Positions 18,279 to 25,777 of a stretch of DNA of 32,396 nucleotides are shown here, in pieces (within the stretch, counting starts at the first letter, position 1; every line of letters starts with the position of its first letter). Under the pieces are notes generated by a model that was given only the letters and a program-made list of their open reading frames with translations, had not been told where the DNA came from and made no database searches. Position numbers and translations under genes: made by a program. The DNA is from W0P28-013 sp963659365 (GTDB lineage Bacteria > Bacteroidota > Bacteroidia > Bacteroidales > Paludibacteraceae), in the NCBI GenBank assembly GCA_963659365.1, contig CAVKTI010000023.1, forward strand, positions 1 through 32,396, given 5' to 3'.

Positions 18279-18309
18279 TTTTTCGGTTTAGAAATTTTGA
18301 CTATCTTTG
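18279..18309 (+). promoter_or_regulatory. Candidate promoter for udk
   Basis: TATCTTTG at 18302-18309 matches the -7 consensus TAnnTTTG exactly, and a TTTT at 18279-18282 sits 19 bp upstream as a near -33 box. It lies between the meaB stop and the udk ATG (18343), with a leader of about 28 nt. Confidence 0.6.
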
Positions 18310-18342
18310 CGAAAAGTAAACATCTAAAAAAACGGCAGAAAT

Positions 18343-19008
18343 ATGTTGATTATTGGCATCGCAGGCGGCACAGGGTCGGGCAAAACCACCGTTGTGCGCA
18401 AAATTATCGAGCAGTTGCCCAAAGGCGAAGTGGCGGTGTTGCCGCAGGATTCGTACTATCGCGACGCGTCGGAAAAACCGCTTGAGGAACGGTTGGAGAT
18501 GAATTTCGACCACCCCGATTCGGTCGAATTTGAGTTGCTGGTGAAGCATGTGAAAGACCTCAAAGCGGGCAAAAGCATCGAACAGCCCATCTACTCGTAT
18601 GTAACCTGCACGCGCGCCGCCGAAACCATCTTGGTCGAGCCTTGCGAAGTGGTCATTGTCGAAGGCATTTTGGTGCTGACAAACCCGAAATTGCGCGACC
18701 TGATGGACATGAAAATTTTTGTCGATGCCGATGCCGACGACCGTTTGATGCGCGTCATCAAGCGCGACATTGTGGAGCGCGGCCGCTCGGTCGATCGCGT
18801 GATGGAACGCTACGAAAACACCGTGAAACCGATGCACGAGCAGTTTATCGAGCCGTCGAAACGCTATGCCGATGTGATAGTGCCGCAAGGCGGAAACAAC
18901 CAAGTGGCCATCGATTTGCTGACCATGTACATTGCCAAAGAGTTGGGCATTGATCGCGAAAATCGCCTGAAAAAAGAGTGCCGTAAAACCGCAAAACAGA
19001 CAAAATAA
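18343..19008 (+). CDS. udk: Uridine kinase
   Basis: Phosphorylates uridine and cytidine in pyrimidine salvage. The P-loop GGTGSGKT is at residues 8-15, followed by QDSYYRD near 45, FDHPDSVEFELL, the substrate-loop equivalent PIYSYVTCTR, VIVEGILVL (the Walker B-like strand), and RVIKRDIVERGRSVDRVMERY with the lid arginines. The 221-residue length fits Udk. A phosphoribulokinase is excluded by size and lid pattern. The stop codon shares one base with the next gene's ATG (TAATG at 19006-19010), so the two are cotranscribed. Confidence 0.95.
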   Translation: MLIIGIAGGTGSGKTTVVRKIIEQLPKGEVAVLPQDSYYRDASEKPLEERLEMNFDHPDSVEFELLVKHVKDLKAGKSIEQPIYSYVTCTRAAETILVEPCEVVIVEGILVLTNPKLRDLMDMKIFVDADADDRLMRVIKRDIVERGRSVDRVMERYENTVKPMHEQFIEPSKRYADVIVPQGGNNQVAIDLLTMYIAKELGIDRENRLKKECRKTAKQTK

Positions 19009-19751
19009 TGTACGATTCGCAAGATTTGGACAAAATTCTGTTTCTCGATATCGAAACAGTGCCGCAAACCGCTTCGCTCGACCAACTGACGCCCGAAATG
19101 CAGCAGTTGTGGTGCGAAAAACTCGAAACACTGCATCGCCGCTTGCCCGACCGCTTCCCAGCCGACGACACGCCCGACCACGCTTTTCGCAATGGTGGCG
19201 GCGTGTATAGCGAATTTGCCAAAATCGTCTGCATCTCGGTCGGTGTCATTCACTACGAAAACGGTCGCCGCTTGATGCGCACCAAATCGTTTGCCAGCGA
19301 CGACGAAGCGCAACTGTTACGCGATTTTGCAACGATGGCATCGCACTTTTTGCGCACACCGAGGCACTACATTTGCGGGCACAACATCAAAGAGTTTGAT
19401 GTGCCGTTCATCTGTCGGCGTATGCTGATACACCGCATTCCGCTGCCGCAAGCCATCGATGTGGCGGGGCGCAAGCCGTGGGAAACCTCCTTTCTCGACA
19501 CGATGGAACTGTGGAAATTTGGCGACTACAAAAGTTACACCTCGCTCAAACTGCTCTGCACCGTGTTGGGCGTTGCCACCTCGAAAGACGACATCGACGG
19601 CAGCGAAGTGGCCGATGTGTACTACAACTCGCACGACCTGCACCGCATTGCCGTCTATTGCGAAAAAGATGTGGTCGCCACCGCGCAAGTCTTCCTGCGC
19701 ATGAACTGCCTCGAACCGCTCTCCCCCGATGCCATCACGCATGTGGAATGA
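19008..19751 (+). CDS. Predicted 3'-5' exonuclease, DNA polymerase B exonuclease-like
   Basis: DEDD-superfamily nuclease. The Exo I motif is FLDIETVP (Asp14, Glu16), Exo II is GHNIKEFDVPFICRRM, and Exo III has a late Asp in YCEKDVVATAQVFLRM; the middle segment LDTMELWKFGDYKSYTSLKLLCTVLG is typical of the PolB-related exonuclease family (PF10108-type). It is free-standing with no polymerase domain, at 247 residues. Such proteins are thought to act in DNA or RNA processing, and the substrate is unknown. It overlaps udk by one base, which implies coupled expression rather than a shared reaction. Confidence 0.88.
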   Translation: MYDSQDLDKILFLDIETVPQTASLDQLTPEMQQLWCEKLETLHRRLPDRFPADDTPDHAFRNGGGVYSEFAKIVCISVGVIHYENGRRLMRTKSFASDDEAQLLRDFATMASHFLRTPRHYICGHNIKEFDVPFICRRMLIHRIPLPQAIDVAGRKPWETSFLDTMELWKFGDYKSYTSLKLLCTVLGVATSKDDIDGSEVADVYYNSHDLHRIAVYCEKDVVATAQVFLRMNCLEPLSPDAITHVE

Positions 19752-19832
19752 GAACAATCATCGAATTATTGAGTAGCGGAGTAAAGAAAGTCTTTAGAAC
19801 TCCAGCAGTTATTAATTTTTTTTACAAAAGGG

Positions 19833-19862
19833 GGAATTATAGAAGTCCCCTTTAGAGTTATT
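19833..19862 (+). repeat. TATAGAARTCCCCT-type leader motif, copy at the flavin reductase gene
   Basis: GGAATTATAGAAGTCCCCTTT, preceded by AAAGGG, forms a hairpin with AAAGGGG and CCCCTTT arms around an AATTATAGAAG loop, ending 12 bp before the next ATG. It matches the right arm of the dut leader element (15341-15361) at most positions, but no left arm copy is present here. Confidence 0.6.
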
Positions 19863-20429
19863 ATGAAACAGTCTTGGCGTCCTGGAACAATGATCTACCC
19901 GCTGCCTGCCGTTTTGGTGTCGTGCGGCGCAGACGAGAGCGAGTACAATGTGATGACGGCGAGTTGGGTGGGCACAATCTGCTCCGACCCAGCCATGTGC
20001 TATGTGTCGATTCGCCCCGAAAGGCACTCGTACGGCATCATCAAGCGCACGGGCGAATTTGTGCTGAACCTCACCAACGAAGAACTCGCTTTTGCTACCG
20101 ATTGGTGTGGCGTGCGCAGCGGAAAAAATTGCAACAAATTTGCCGAAATGCACCTCACACCGCAGCGCGGCGAAAAGGTGGCGGCACCAATTATTCTTGA
20201 ATCGCCACTGTCGATAGAGTGCAAGGTGAAGCAGATTTTGCCGCTGGGTAGCCACGATATGTTCATTGCCGAGGTGGTGAATGTGCAGGCCGACAATCGG
20301 TTTATCGATGCCCAAACAGGCGAATTTCAACTCGACAAAGCCAAACTCATCGCCTATTCGCACGGACATTACCACAAACTTGGCGATGAAATCGGACATT
20401 TCGGCTGGAGCGTTCGCAAGAAAAAGTAA
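19863..20429 (+). CDS. Flavin reductase-like (FMN-binding split barrel) protein
   Basis: A 188-residue cytosolic protein of the flavin reductase-like family (FMN-binding split barrel). The typical opening is PGTMIYPLPAVLVSCGADESEYNVMTASWVGTICSDPAMCYVSIRPERHSYGIIKRTGEFVLNL, in which the N..T.SW stretch binds FMN phosphate, followed by LESPLSIECKVKQILPLGSHDMFIAEVVNVQAD. The C-terminus keeps the conserved YSHGHYHKLG stretch. Members use FMN for NAD(P)H oxidation or act as small flavoproteins; the reaction here is not known. It is preceded at 12 bp by the leader hairpin and followed by a repeat spacer. Confidence 0.9.
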   Translation: MKQSWRPGTMIYPLPAVLVSCGADESEYNVMTASWVGTICSDPAMCYVSIRPERHSYGIIKRTGEFVLNLTNEELAFATDWCGVRSGKNCNKFAEMHLTPQRGEKVAAPIILESPLSIECKVKQILPLGSHDMFIAEVVNVQADNRFIDAQTGEFQLDKAKLIAYSHGHYHKLGDEIGHFGWSVRKKK

Positions 20430-20588
20430 ATGATTCTCAATGTCAAATTGTTAGTCGCAAGTAGCAAGTAGCAAGACAAAAGCCTTCTCCCCTTCGGGGA
20501 AAATGGGAAAAGAGGCCACAAAAGCCAAATAACCAAATAACCAAATCTCCAAATCCACAACTAGAAATCAGAAATCAAACAAGGAACT
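20430..20588 (+). repeat. Short repeat spacer with TCCCC-TTC-GGGGA hairpin
   Basis: Contains GTCGCAAGTAGCAAGTAGCAAGAC (the reverse complement of the CTTGCTACTTGCTAC module found at 22085-22110, 26026 and 27890), a tight hairpin TCCCC-TTC-GGGGA (about 20488-20500), AACCAAAT octads at 20525-20556, and GAAATCAGAAATCA before the next ATG. The hairpin lacks a following T-run, so I do not call it an intrinsic terminator. Confidence 0.65.
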
Positions 20589-21827
20589 ATGAACCAGAAA
20601 CTATTTTGTGCCGTTGCGTTTGCTGCATTGACGCTGACGGCGGTAGCGCAAACCGAACTTCCGCTTGCGACCGACACCACGACACACGCCACCGATACCA
20701 TCGAGGGATTTGTCTTCACCACCATCGATAGCGTGGGCATTACGCCAGTGAAAGACCAGCACCGCAGCAGCACTTGTTGGGCGTTTTCGACCATCGGTTT
20801 TCTTGAGAGCGAACTCCTGCGCATGGGCAAAGGCGAGTACGATTTGAGCGAGATGTTTGTGGTGAGCCACACAATGCTTGACCGCGCCGAATATGTGGTG
20901 CGTATGTACGGCGACACCAAATTTGCACCGGGCGGATCGGCTTACGATGTCATCTACTGCCTCAAAAATTACGGAATGGTGCCGCAATCGGCCATGCCTG
21001 GCATTTTGTATGGTAGTTCGGCGGCGGACACGCTTCCTGTTCACGCCGAGTTGGACGCAGTGGCGGGCGGCTATCTGCGTGCGCTGACCACATCGAACTT
21101 GAAACGCCTCACGCCCGTGTGGAAACAGGGTCTGCAGGCCGTTTACGATACCTATCTCGGCAAATGCCCCGACCGTTTTACCTACAACGGTAAAGAGTAC
21201 ACGCCGCTTTCGTTTGCGCAGTCGCTGGGGCTGAAAGCCGATGATTATGTGAGCATTACATCGTACACACACCACCCATTTTATACCACATTTGCGCTCG
21301 AAGTGCCCGATAATTGGCGCATGGATCAGATGTACAATGTGCCATTGGACGAAATGATGCAAATCATCGACAATGCGTTGGCCAACGGCTACACTTTGGC
21401 GTGGGGTGCCGATGTGAGCGAGGTGGGCTTCACCCGCAAGGGCATTGGTGTGATGCCTGATGCCGACAAAGGGGCTGACCTCACAGGCAGCGATGCCGCC
21501 CACTGGTTGGGATTGACCGAAAAAGACAAAAAAGAGGAACTCACCAAGCGTCCATTGCCCGAGATGGTCGTTACGCAGGAGATGCGCCAGCAGGCATTTA
21601 ACAGTTGGGAAAACACCGACGACCACGGCATGCAGATTTTCGGCACGGCACACGACCAAAACGGCAAGCGTTATTATATGGTGAAAAACTCGTGGGGAAC
21701 GAAAAAGAGTGATTATCAGGGTATTTGGTATATTTCTGAAGCATTTATGCGCTACAAAACCAATGACATTTTAGTCCACAAAAACGCCATTCCCAAAGAC
21801 CTCCGCCGCAAACTTGGGATAGAGTGA
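20589..21827 (+). CDS. pepC: Secreted C1B peptidase (bleomycin hydrolase / aminopeptidase C family)
   Basis: Cysteine aminopeptidase of the bleomycin-hydrolase family. The catalytic Cys63 is in STCWAFSTIGFLESELLR, the catalytic His346 in DDHGMQIFGTAHD and Asn367 in VKNSWGT, so the triad is intact. GGSAYDVIYCLKNYGMVPQ and YTHHPFYTTFALEVPDNW match family hallmark regions. A signal peptide (MNQKLFCAVAFAALTLTAVAQ, 1-21) marks it as exported, whereas classical PepC and bleomycin hydrolases are cytosolic; exported forms are known in Bacteroidales. At 412 residues it is somewhat shorter than the usual 440-450, with the difference mainly N-terminal. It probably trims peptides taken up in the periplasm. 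Confidence 0.92.
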   Translation: MNQKLFCAVAFAALTLTAVAQTELPLATDTTTHATDTIEGFVFTTIDSVGITPVKDQHRSSTCWAFSTIGFLESELLRMGKGEYDLSEMFVVSHTMLDRAEYVVRMYGDTKFAPGGSAYDVIYCLKNYGMVPQSAMPGILYGSSAADTLPVHAELDAVAGGYLRALTTSNLKRLTPVWKQGLQAVYDTYLGKCPDRFTYNGKEYTPLSFAQSLGLKADDYVSITSYTHHPFYTTFALEVPDNWRMDQMYNVPLDEMMQIIDNALANGYTLAWGADVSEVGFTRKGIGVMPDADKGADLTGSDAAHWLGLTEKDKKEELTKRPLPEMVVTQEMRQQAFNSWENTDDHGMQIFGTAHDQNGKRYYMVKNSWGTKKSDYQGIWYISEAFMRYKTNDILVHKNAIPKDLRRKLGIE

Positions 21828-22106
21828 GAAAGTGTGAAAGTATAAAAGTGTGAAGGTGTGAAAGTAGGGGCGCGGCATGCCACGCCCGTTTTTGTGGATT
21901 TGCAGATTTGGTTATTTGTGGATTTGGGAAAATCCGTAAAACAGCAGAGCCGTCACACTGTGGCGGCTCTACAATCTATAAGACCCCCTCAATCCCCCAA
22001 GGGGGAAGATTTTGGGATAATTTGGAGATTAGATAAGATTTAAAAGTCTATGCTCTATCTTCTATGTTCTTAAAATCTTGTCTTGCGACTTGCTTCTTGC
22101 TACTTG
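21828..22106. other. Spacer between convergent genes, with repeats
   Basis: Non-coding. It contains AAAGTGTGAAAGTATAAAAGTGTGAAGGTG heptads right after the peptidase stop, a GGGGCGCGGCATGCCACGCCC palindrome (about 21868-21888), TTTGTGGATTTGCAGATTTGG octads, the inverted composite element (21946-22008), and CTTGCTACTTGCTACTT before the 3' end of the T9SS gene. Two strong palindromes in a convergent gap fit terminator function. Confidence 0.65.
21946..22008 (-). repeat. Composite CCCCCTTGGGGG / GAGCCG palindrome element, copy 2 (inverted)
   Basis: Reverse-complement copy of 115-178: AGAGCCGTCACA and TGTGGCGGCTCT arms at 21946-21970, then ACAATCTATAAGACCCCCTC and CCCCCAAGGGGG. Only a few bases differ from copy 1 over about 60 bp. 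It sits between the 3' ends of two converging genes, so it may terminate both. Confidence 0.8.
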
Positions 22107-23414
22107 CTACTTCACAACCACTTTCTGCGCTTTGTCGCCGACTTTCACAATATAAACGCCATTCAGTTGGCCGTTCATTTCGGTAACATTCTGACCTGTG
22201 AGTGTGAAAATTTGGAATTCTTGCGTGCAAATCACACGGCCGCTTTCGGTGCGGAGGTCGAGTGCTTGGGTAGTGGCGAGGGCAGTGGGAGTTTTGGCTT
22301 TGAATGTAGCACTTACGGTTACATTGCTTGCTGGCATGGTGAATTTGTTGTCTGCCGAAACCGTAATAGCGTTGTTATCAGCGTCTTTTACCGTAAGCAC
22401 ATCGAGTTCGTAGCCTGTGGCTGGCGTAACGGTGAGTTCCACCTCATCGCCATAGTTGGCGGTGGTTGCACCAGAGGTTACGCTGACTGCTCCATTTTCT
22501 ATGCCGCTGGCAATAATAATGGTGTAGTCCACTTTTTTCTTGAAAGTAGCCGTTACCGTAACTGCGCTGGCAGGCATGGTAAATTTGTTATCCTCAACCG
22601 TAATGGGGTTATCATCTGCGTCTTTCACGGAAAGTGTTTCCAATTCGTAGTCAGTATCGGGCGTGATAGTGAGCGTAACCTCTTGACCTGCGTAAGCCTC
22701 TTTGTCGGCTGTTACAGCACCATTTGTAGGCGCTGCAACGGTAATACCATAAACCATTATCACAGGGCGAACGGAGCAACCATAAAAACGAAGTGCACCC
22801 GTGTAGTATTTAGTCGTCGATTGGAAAAAATAATAGAGGCCTGCTTTTTCTAGTTCGATTTGTTCACGCGCGCTCGTCCAATAACGACCCATTTTGCCTT
22901 CATAGTTCTTGCTACTGTTGTAGTATTCGCCCGCCGCAGGGAGAAAAATGGAGTTGCTGTTGGTTTTGCTTGCTACAATGTAACCTGCTACGCCTGTGCT
23001 GTTGTAGTTGTCCGTCCAAGTCCAATTACATTCGCTTTCCAATTCGTTCAACTCCGCAATGGTAAACATACGCCAGCCTTCGCCCCAGTTTACCGTTGCA
23101 GCATCGTCGGCGGCTTCGAGCGTGGTAAGTCCGTCGGTGCCATTGTACTTGGTCAATGTGCTGTAATCGTTATTATAACTGTAAGTACCATACTTGTAGG
23201 TATCCCACGAATAACTTTCCTTCGGTTCAGTTTCGCCCCAAGCATAGTGGTTGCCGTACTCTTCGGGGCTGGTTGCGCCTACATTGCAGGTGGCCCAGCG
23301 CAGGCCGCTCGGCAAGCCAAGGTCCACATACTCGTGAGTGATTCCAGTACTCTGTGCAGTCGCACACAGCGTTGTGGCCATTGCAGCCAACAGAAAAGTG
23401 TAAATGCGTTTCAT
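22107..23414 (-). CDS. Secreted T9SS cargo protein with FISUMP-like and two InlB-type repeat domains
   Basis: A 435-residue exported protein. Order: signal peptide (1-21); a domain at about 24-220 that begins EYVDLGLPSGLRWATCNVGA and ends GCSVRPV, as in the Bacteroidota/Fibrobacter major paralogous domain family; two divergent InlB B-repeat-like domains at about 224-291 and 297-372, each ending in NKFTMPAS.VTV.ATFK; and a C-terminal sorting domain (about 392-435, FQIFTLTGQNVTEMNGQLNGVYIVKVGDKAQKVVVK) of the type IX secretion kind. It is likely surface-anchored or released. No catalytic residues are evident, so a binding or adhesin role is possible but inferred. Aromatic and Asn/Thr content is higher than in neighbouring genes, as is usual for surface proteins. 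Confidence 0.87.
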   Translation of the reverse strand: MKRIYTFLLAAMATTLCATAQSTGITHEYVDLGLPSGLRWATCNVGATSPEEYGNHYAWGETEPKESYSWDTYKYGTYSYNNDYSTLTKYNGTDGLTTLEAADDAATVNWGEGWRMFTIAELNELESECNWTWTDNYNSTGVAGYIVASKTNSNSIFLPAAGEYYNSSKNYEGKMGRYWTSAREQIELEKAGLYYFFQSTTKYYTGALRFYGCSVRPVIMVYGITVAAPTNGAVTADKEAYAGQEVTLTITPDTDYELETLSVKDADDNPITVEDNKFTMPASAVTVTATFKKKVDYTIIIASGIENGAVSVTSGATTANYGDEVELTVTPATGYELDVLTVKDADNNAITVSADNKFTMPASNVTVSATFKAKTPTALATTQALDLRTESGRVICTQEFQIFTLTGQNVTEMNGQLNGVYIVKVGDKAQKVVVK

Positions 23415-23430
23415 AAGAATTTTGGTTTTA

Positions 23431-23459
23431 AGACCCCCTCTTATCCCCCAAGGGGGAAG
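23431..23459 (-). repeat. CCCCCTTGGGGG module, copy 3 (without the GAGCCG stem)
   Basis: AGACCCCCTCTTATCCCCCAAGGGGGAAG matches 21980-22008 except that TTAT replaces AAT before the C run. It lies 17 bp upstream of the T9SS gene start, so this copy would be in that gene's 5' leader or promoter rather than at a 3' end. Confidence 0.75.
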
Positions 23460-23690
23460 ATGGAGCGTGGTTAATACTATTTATTTGGTTGATGAGTTGA
23501 TGAGTTGATGAGTTTAACGCACGACAGATGGTCAGTGAGATTTAATTTCTGATTTCTAGTTTCTTATTTCAAATTGCGCTTCGCGCTGTTTTTAGTTTCT
23601 ATGTTTCTCGCGCTGCGCGCTGTTTCTATGTTTATTTGTTGAACTGTTGAAGCGTTGAATTGTTGAAGCGTTTATTTGACGATTTGTGGA

Positions 23691-23746
23691 TTTGGTTATT
23701 TGGTTATTTGGTTATTTGGTTATTTGGTTATTTGGTTATTTGGTTA
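23691..23746. repeat. Tandem octanucleotide TTTGGTTA x7
   Basis: Seven perfect head-to-tail copies of TTTGGTTA followed by TCTA. A perfect short tandem array of this length is prone to slipped-strand copy-number change. It is about 280 bp upstream of the T9SS protein start codon and 480 bp beyond the end of the HD-domain gene. Confidence 0.92.
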
Positions 23747-23815
23747 TCTAACCCCTCCGAAAAACTATCGTTTTTCTCGTCCCCTTGCAAAGGGGACAGG
23801 TTCGCGTTCAAGTAG

Positions 23816-23880
23816 GTTCTGTCCTCTCCCCTTTTCAAGGGGAGTACCTGCCGAATGGCAGGGGTAGGGTTAATGCCAAT
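23816..23880 (+). repeat. CTCCCCTTTTCAAGGGGAG composite repeat, copy 2
   Basis: Second copy of 7430-7495 in the same orientation: GGTTCTGTCCTCTCCCC-TTTTCAA-GGGGAGTACCTG then CAGGGGTAGGGTTAATG. A related GTCCCCTTGCAAAGGGGACAGG hairpin precedes it by about 20 bp. Confidence 0.8.
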
Positions 23881-24174
23881 TAAGAATTTTGAATTTAGAA
23901 TTATGAATTTTTGCGCTCCCCAAAAGCCGTAATTTTCAAATTTTCAAATGAAAAACTTTATAAACTTTCCACTTTATAGACTTTATAAACTTTTTACTTA
24001 CACACTAATTTTGTCTATGTTCTATATTCTTAAAATCTCGTCTTACTACTCATATCTTGCGACTAACAGTCTGATTATCAGCAAGTTGCCCCCCCCCCCT
24101 ATTGATAGGGAGAAGGGCGAAAAGTCTGCGGTTGGTGCGCTATTCTGTGTGCAAAGGTAGGGATAATTTTTCAA

Positions 24175-24813
24175 TCACGCAACACTGTTGCTCGTTTCTT
24201 CGTCGAAAAATTTGCGAAGTTGCTGGCGCAGAGTGATTTCGTCGGTGATGAGTGCGCGCAAATCGGTCAAGCCACGCTCGTTTTTGGCACTGTGCAACCA
24301 CAGGCGCAGGTAGCCGCCTTCGGCATATTTTTCGTGCAGGTGTGCCACCGCACGCTGAATGTGCCATTCGGCGGTGGCATCGGGCTGCTGGCGCAACGAG
24401 AAACGCAGCGTGCGCCGCAAGATGAGTTCGGGCGTGATGTCGCGGTCGGCCTCTGCCACAATGCAACCGTAGATGCTGCGTGGCGGACGGCTTCCCGAAG
24501 CGCGGTGATCTTCGATGGCTTCGGCCATCAGGCGCAAATCGGCTTCGGAAAACCAGCGGAGCAAATTCTTGTCGGCCAAAAGCAGTTGGGCAGAATAGAT
24601 GTGGTGCTGTTCGCGCCCTTGCGGCAAGCCCACATCGTGATAGGCCGCCACCACATACACCATATTAGTATCGACATCGTAATTTTTGGCGAGCGCAAGA
24701 CTTTCGGCTATCACACGCTCCACATGCGTGCGGTCGTGCCCACGGTCGAACGCCTCGTAGCGCGGCAAAATGACCGTTTCGACATAGTTTTTCAGGGCTT
24801 CGTCTATCGGCAT
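24175..24813 (-). CDS. HD-domain phosphohydrolase
   Basis: A 212-residue HD-superfamily protein. Metal ligands appear as His30 (GHDRTHVERV), the His59-Asp60 pair (VVAAYHDVGLP), His70/His71 and a late Asp near 123 (IVAEADRD). AIEDHRAS at 99-106 adds another conserved His. The family cleaves phosphomonoesters or nucleotides; the substrate is unknown. I start at ATG 24813, because longer in-frame extensions overlap the upstream gene and are rich in Arg/Pro/Trp shadow sequence. Only four bases separate it from the stop of the Na+/Ca2+ exchanger gene, so the two form an operon. Confidence 0.88.
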   Translation of the reverse strand: MPIDEALKNYVETVILPRYEAFDRGHDRTHVERVIAESLALAKNYDVDTNMVYVVAAYHDVGLPQGREQHHIYSAQLLLADKNLLRWFSEADLRLMAEAIEDHRASGSRPPRSIYGCIVAEADRDITPELILRRTLRFSLRQQPDATAEWHIQRAVAHLHEKYAEGGYLRLWLHSAKNERGLTDLRALITDEITLRQQLRKFFDEETSNSVA

Positions 24814-24817
24814 TGTA

Positions 24818-25777
24818 TCAGATTGTAGTGAGCAGCCATGCCAGATAAACGCCGTAGCAGAGCAGCAACGATGCGCCTTGCCAGCGTGTGATTTCGTGCT
24901 TGCGATTGGTGCCGACAAAAAGCCAAACCAATGCGCAGCAGCCTGCCGCCAACGCCGCATCGATGGGCAGATTTGGGTAGGCGGGCAGCGGTCGGATAAC
25001 CGCGCTAATGCCCAGCACAAAAAAGACATTGAATATGTTGCTGCCGATGGCATTGCCGAGTGCCAAATCGGAATTGTGTTTGAACGCCGCCACCGCCGAT
25101 GTGGCCAGTTCGGGCAACGAGGTGCCAATCGCCACGATGGTTACGCCCACCACAGATTCTGGCACGCCCCACGCCGCCGCCATCGCCACAGCCGAGCGCA
25201 CAATCAGTTCGCCGCCGACCACCAAAAAGCCGATACCCACCGCAACGAGCAGCAGGGCTTTCCACACGGCCATCGCCTTGAACGACTCGCTCGACTGGTT
25301 TGTGCCGCGCTTCGCCTCTTTCGCCGAATGGTACATAAACAGCCCGAAAATGAGCAGCAAAATCACGCCGTCGAGGCGCGACAGTTGCCAATCGCTGCCC
25401 CACGCGCCGAAACATTCCGTTCCCAAAAACAGTATCGCCAGCCCAGCGGCAATGCTCATTGGAATGTCGAAACGCCGCGAACTGCGCTGCGAAGCAATCG
25501 GGTAGATGGCTGCCGACACGCCCAAAATGACCAGCACATTGATGATGTTGCTGCCGAGAATGTTGGTCAGTGCAATCTCGCTCGAGCCTTCGAAAGCCGC
25601 CATCAGATTGACGACCAGTTCGGGAGCCGATGTGCCAAACGCCACAATCGTCAAGCCAATGACCAAATCAGGCACATTCAGCCGCTTGGCCAAGCCCGAC
25701 GCGCCATCGACCAGCCAATCGGCGCCAAGCACCAGCACCACAAATCCGACGATAAGTAAAACGATGTTTAGTAACAT
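24818..25777 (-). CDS. yrbG: Calcium/sodium antiporter (CaCA family, YrbG type)
   Basis: Inner-membrane cation exchanger with about ten helices. The two inverted alpha-repeats are clear: GLTIVAFGTSAPELVVNLMAAF..ALTNILGSNIINVLVILG at residues 41-86 and GVTIVAIGTSLPELATSAVAAF..ALGNAIGSNIFNVFFVLG at 211-256, each with the cation-binding GTS.PE and GSNI.N motifs. The 319-residue length is normal for bacterial members. It is followed after four bases by the HD-domain gene. The upstream spacer contains tandem GTTGATTA octads. Confidence 0.94.
   Translation of the reverse strand: MLLNIVLLIVGFVVLVLGADWLVDGASGLAKRLNVPDLVIGLTIVAFGTSAPELVVNLMAAFEGSSEIALTNILGSNIINVLVILGVSAAIYPIASQRSSRRFDIPMSIAAGLAILFLGTECFGAWGSDWQLSRLDGVILLLIFGLFMYHSAKEAKRGTNQSSESFKAMAVWKALLLVAVGIGFLVVGGELIVRSAVAMAAAWGVPESVVGVTIVAIGTSLPELATSAVAAFKHNSDLALGNAIGSNIFNVFFVLGISAVIRPLPAYPNLPIDAALAAGCCALVWLFVGTNRKHEITRWQGASLLLCYGVYLAWLLTTI

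Larger units (their letters stand above)
23415..24174. repeat. 760-bp repeat-dense spacer
   Basis: No supported gene; short frames here merely translate repeats. From left: CCCCCAAGGGGG module (23431-23459), GATGAGTT octads (about 23485-23510), GTTTAACGCA, GCGCTTCGCGC and GCGCTGCGCGC palindromes (about 23576-23622), seven perfect TTTGGTTA octads (23691-23746), GTCCCC-TTGCAAA-GGGGAC hairpin (about 23779-23798), the CTCCCC...GGGGAG composite repeat (23816-23880), TTTATAGACTTTATAAAC heptads, CTACTCATATCTTGCGACTA, and an 11-base C run (24089-24099). Confidence 0.8.

Noticed and set aside
23676..23867. 63-codon frame over the TTTGGTTA octads (repeating WLFGYLVI)
   Set aside because: It is a translation of the non-coding octanucleotide array and the adjacent palindromic repeat; no start context or conserved domain.
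24814..25128. N-terminal extension of the HD-domain protein to 317 residues
   Set aside because: The extension lies within the antiporter gene in another frame and has shadow-like composition; ATG 24813 right after the antiporter stop is a better start.
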